Shown piece by piece: positions 5,688-6,484 of a stretch of 6,484 nucleotides of DNA (positions are counted from its first letter, which is position 1; each line of letters starts with the position of its first letter). The position numbers and the translations under genes were made by a program. The notes beneath the pieces were generated by a model. The model had not been told where the DNA came from, made no database searches, and saw only the letters and a program-made list of their open reading frames with translations. The stretch spans positions 1-6,484 of the forward strand of contig JAJXUC010000190.1 of the NCBI GenBank assembly GCA_021783435.1. The letters are read 5' to 3'. The stretch is from Pseudomonadota bacterium (lineage in GTDB: Bacteria; Pseudomonadota; Gammaproteobacteria; Burkholderiales; Burkholderiaceae).

Positions 5688-6341
5688 TTACTCCACCAGA
5701 ATCTTGCCGACCATGCCAGCTTCCATATGCCCGGGCATCGTGCAGGCAAAGTCGACGGTCCCGGGTTTGCCGAAGCGCCAGATCAACTCACCCTTGCCTC
5801 CAGGCGGTACGGCGACCATATTGGGCTCGGCTCCATCGGGCATATCGGGCATCGCCGCCATCATCTTTTCGTGCTCCTTGAGCTCGGCCATGCTCCCGAT
5901 CGTCATCTCGTGCTTGAGATGGCCACGGTTGATCAAAACAAACCGAATCGTTTGTCCCGGCTGCACATGGATAACGTCCGGCGTAAAACGCATTGAGTCG
6001 TCCATCGTGATTTCCACGTTTTTGGTGGCGACCGTCGCAGCACCAGGGGCGCCCGTGGAAGAAGTGTCAGTGTTTTCTTCAGCATGAGCCGATGCGTGGG
6101 GGGCAGAAGCCGCATTTGCGGCAACCCCTGACATGTCCATGCCTTGCATATTCATCCCTTGCATATTCATGCCTTTCATGGCACCAGGCATTACGGCAGC
6201 CTCGGAGGACACGCTTGTGCCACGCTTCGGCATCGTCTCGTGTGACCGATTCTCGACTCCGGACGCATTCGTGGCGGCAAGTGCAAATACGGGCCATGCG
6301 CCAAGCAGAAGCATGGACAGCCGGATTTTCTTCATCTTCAT
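5688..6341 (-). CDS. Met-rich secreted cupredoxin of a copper-resistance locus
   Basis: A 217-residue protein with a Sec signal peptide (residues 1-22, MKMKKIRLSMLLLGAWPVFA then LA). A Met-rich segment at 51-70 (MPGAMKGMNMQGMNMQGMDM) follows, then an Ala/Ser-rich linker to about 105, and a cupredoxin domain at 108-217. The expected type 1 copper ligands are His144 in LKHEM, then Cys200, His205 and Met210 in ACTMPGHMEAGM. A second Met/His-rich loop occupies 156-175. It should bind copper in the periplasm, either Cu(I) through the methionines or by electron transfer at the type 1 site. ATG 6341 has a good ribosome binding site (GAAAGGATC, 6345-6353 on the complement). The gene lies 57 bases after the copB-like gene and 45 bases before the oxidase fragment, on the same strand. 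Its GC content is clearly lower than its surroundings (28 of 60 bases in 6121-6180), suggesting separate origin. Confidence 0.88.
   Translation of the reverse strand: MKMKKIRLSMLLLGAWPVFALAATNASGVENRSHETMPKRGTSVSSEAAVMPGAMKGMNMQGMNMQGMDMSGVAANAASAPHASAHAEENTDTSSTGAPGAATVATKNVEITMDDSMRFTPDVIHVQPGQTIRFVLINRGHLKHEMTIGSMAELKEHEKMMAAMPDMPDGAEPNMVAVPPGGKGELIWRFGKPGTVDFACTMPGHMEAGMVGKILVE
6142..6170. repeat. Short tandem repeat in the Met-rich segment of the cupredoxin gene
   Basis: The 14-base sequence CCTTGCATATTCAT occurs at 6142-6155 and again at 6157-6170, a period of 15 bases. On the minus strand it encodes the repeated pentapeptide MNMQG within MKGMNMQGMNMQGMDMSG. Nearby variants (MKG, MDMSG) suggest the copper-binding Met array grew by unit duplication. 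Confidence 0.8.
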
Positions 6342-6380
6342 ATTGATCCTTTCATTAGCCTTAAAAGTACAACAGCGAAT

Positions 6381-6397
6381 CCGTTGAAAACCAACGG
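6381..6397 (-). other. Hairpin between the copB-like gene and the cupredoxin gene
   Basis: CCGTTG (6381-6386) and CAACGG (6392-6397) form a perfect six-base-pair stem with a five-base loop. It lies immediately downstream of the copB-like stop in the direction of transcription. The nearest T-rich run on the transcribed strand is about 12 bases further on, so it is at best a weak attenuator or processing signal. Confidence 0.35.
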
Positions 6398-6398
6398 G

Positions 6399-6484
6399 TC
6401 AGAACCAGAACCGCAAGCCAGCGACGATGGCCGTCTGGCGCGTCCTTTCGCCCGCCATGCGCGCGAAGTCAGCACTACGGCCGA
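6399..6484 (-). CDS. copB: CopB-like copper-resistance outer-membrane protein, C-terminal end; 5' part outside window
   Basis: Reading the complement from the window edge gives 27 residues before TGA (6399-6401). They include SADFARMAGERTRQTAIVAG and end LRFWF. Family knowledge: CopB/PcoB outer-membrane proteins end with a D(F/Y)AR..GE....T..VAG.R.WF pattern, and the terminal Phe is the usual closing residue of outer-membrane beta-barrels. The fragment is too short for certainty, but the cupredoxin gene and oxidase remnant on the same strand support the call. CopB binds copper at the outer membrane and is normally encoded just after the multicopper oxidase gene copA. A complete oxidase gene could therefore lie upstream, beyond the window edge. 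Confidence 0.7.
   Translation of the reverse strand, partial: GRSADFARMAGERTRQTAIVAGLRFWF

Noticed and set aside
5595..5690. Transposon or insertion-sequence end at the oxidase breakpoint
   Set aside because: No recognisable terminal inverted repeat or direct target duplication was found by eye; only small imperfect stems such as CTTGAACAAG are present.
5332..6087. Plus-strand open frame (251 codons) across the oxidase fragment and cupredoxin
   Set aside because: Antisense to two segments with conserved copper-binding motifs on the minus strand; it has no domain signal of its own.

Overview
The window is GC-rich (about 80% GC in several 60-base lines). It looks like a proteobacterial accessory region, probably from a sulfur-metabolising, metal-exposed beta- or gammaproteobacterium. 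That placement rests on gene content and composition only; no rRNA or housekeeping marker is present.

Bases 1-5028, plus strand: seven tightly packed genes that read as one operon for reduced or sulfane sulfur. They are (1) the 3' end of a rhodanese-domain gene, possibly the tail of an ArsR-rhodanese fusion; (2) a DsrE-family small sulfur-carrier-like protein; (3) an ETHE1-type metallo-beta-lactamase-fold persulfide dioxygenase candidate; (4) a 12-helix MFS transporter; (5) a YeeE/YedE (TsuA-like) thiosulfate or sulfur transporter; (6) a secreted protein of unknown function; and (7) a TlpA-type thioredoxin with a twin-arginine-like signal. A coherent reading is that YeeE/YedE imports sulfur, rhodanese and DsrE pass sulfane sulfur on, the dioxygenase oxidises glutathione persulfide to sulfite, and the MFS protein moves an unidentified substrate, possibly an oxidised product. 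The last two genes act outside the cytoplasmic membrane.

Bases 5040-6484, minus strand and convergent with the sulfur operon: remains of a copper-resistance locus. In transcription order these are the last 27 residues of a CopB-like outer-membrane protein, a Met-rich secreted cupredoxin, and a fragment holding only the third domain of a CueO-like multicopper oxidase. The oxidase fragment keeps every type 1 copper ligand but lacks domains 1 and 2, so it is annotated as a pseudogene. GC content drops sharply between the fragment and the cupredoxin gene, which points to a recombination (or assembly) junction near 5600-5690.

The most notable points are the oxidase fragment lying in frame behind the cupredoxin stop codon, the unassigned secreted protein coupled to the TlpA gene by a 68-base overlap, and the MFS gene embedded in the sulfur operon. 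No RNA gene, CRISPR array, insertion sequence or replication origin was seen, and no stretch over 300 bases lacks a gene.
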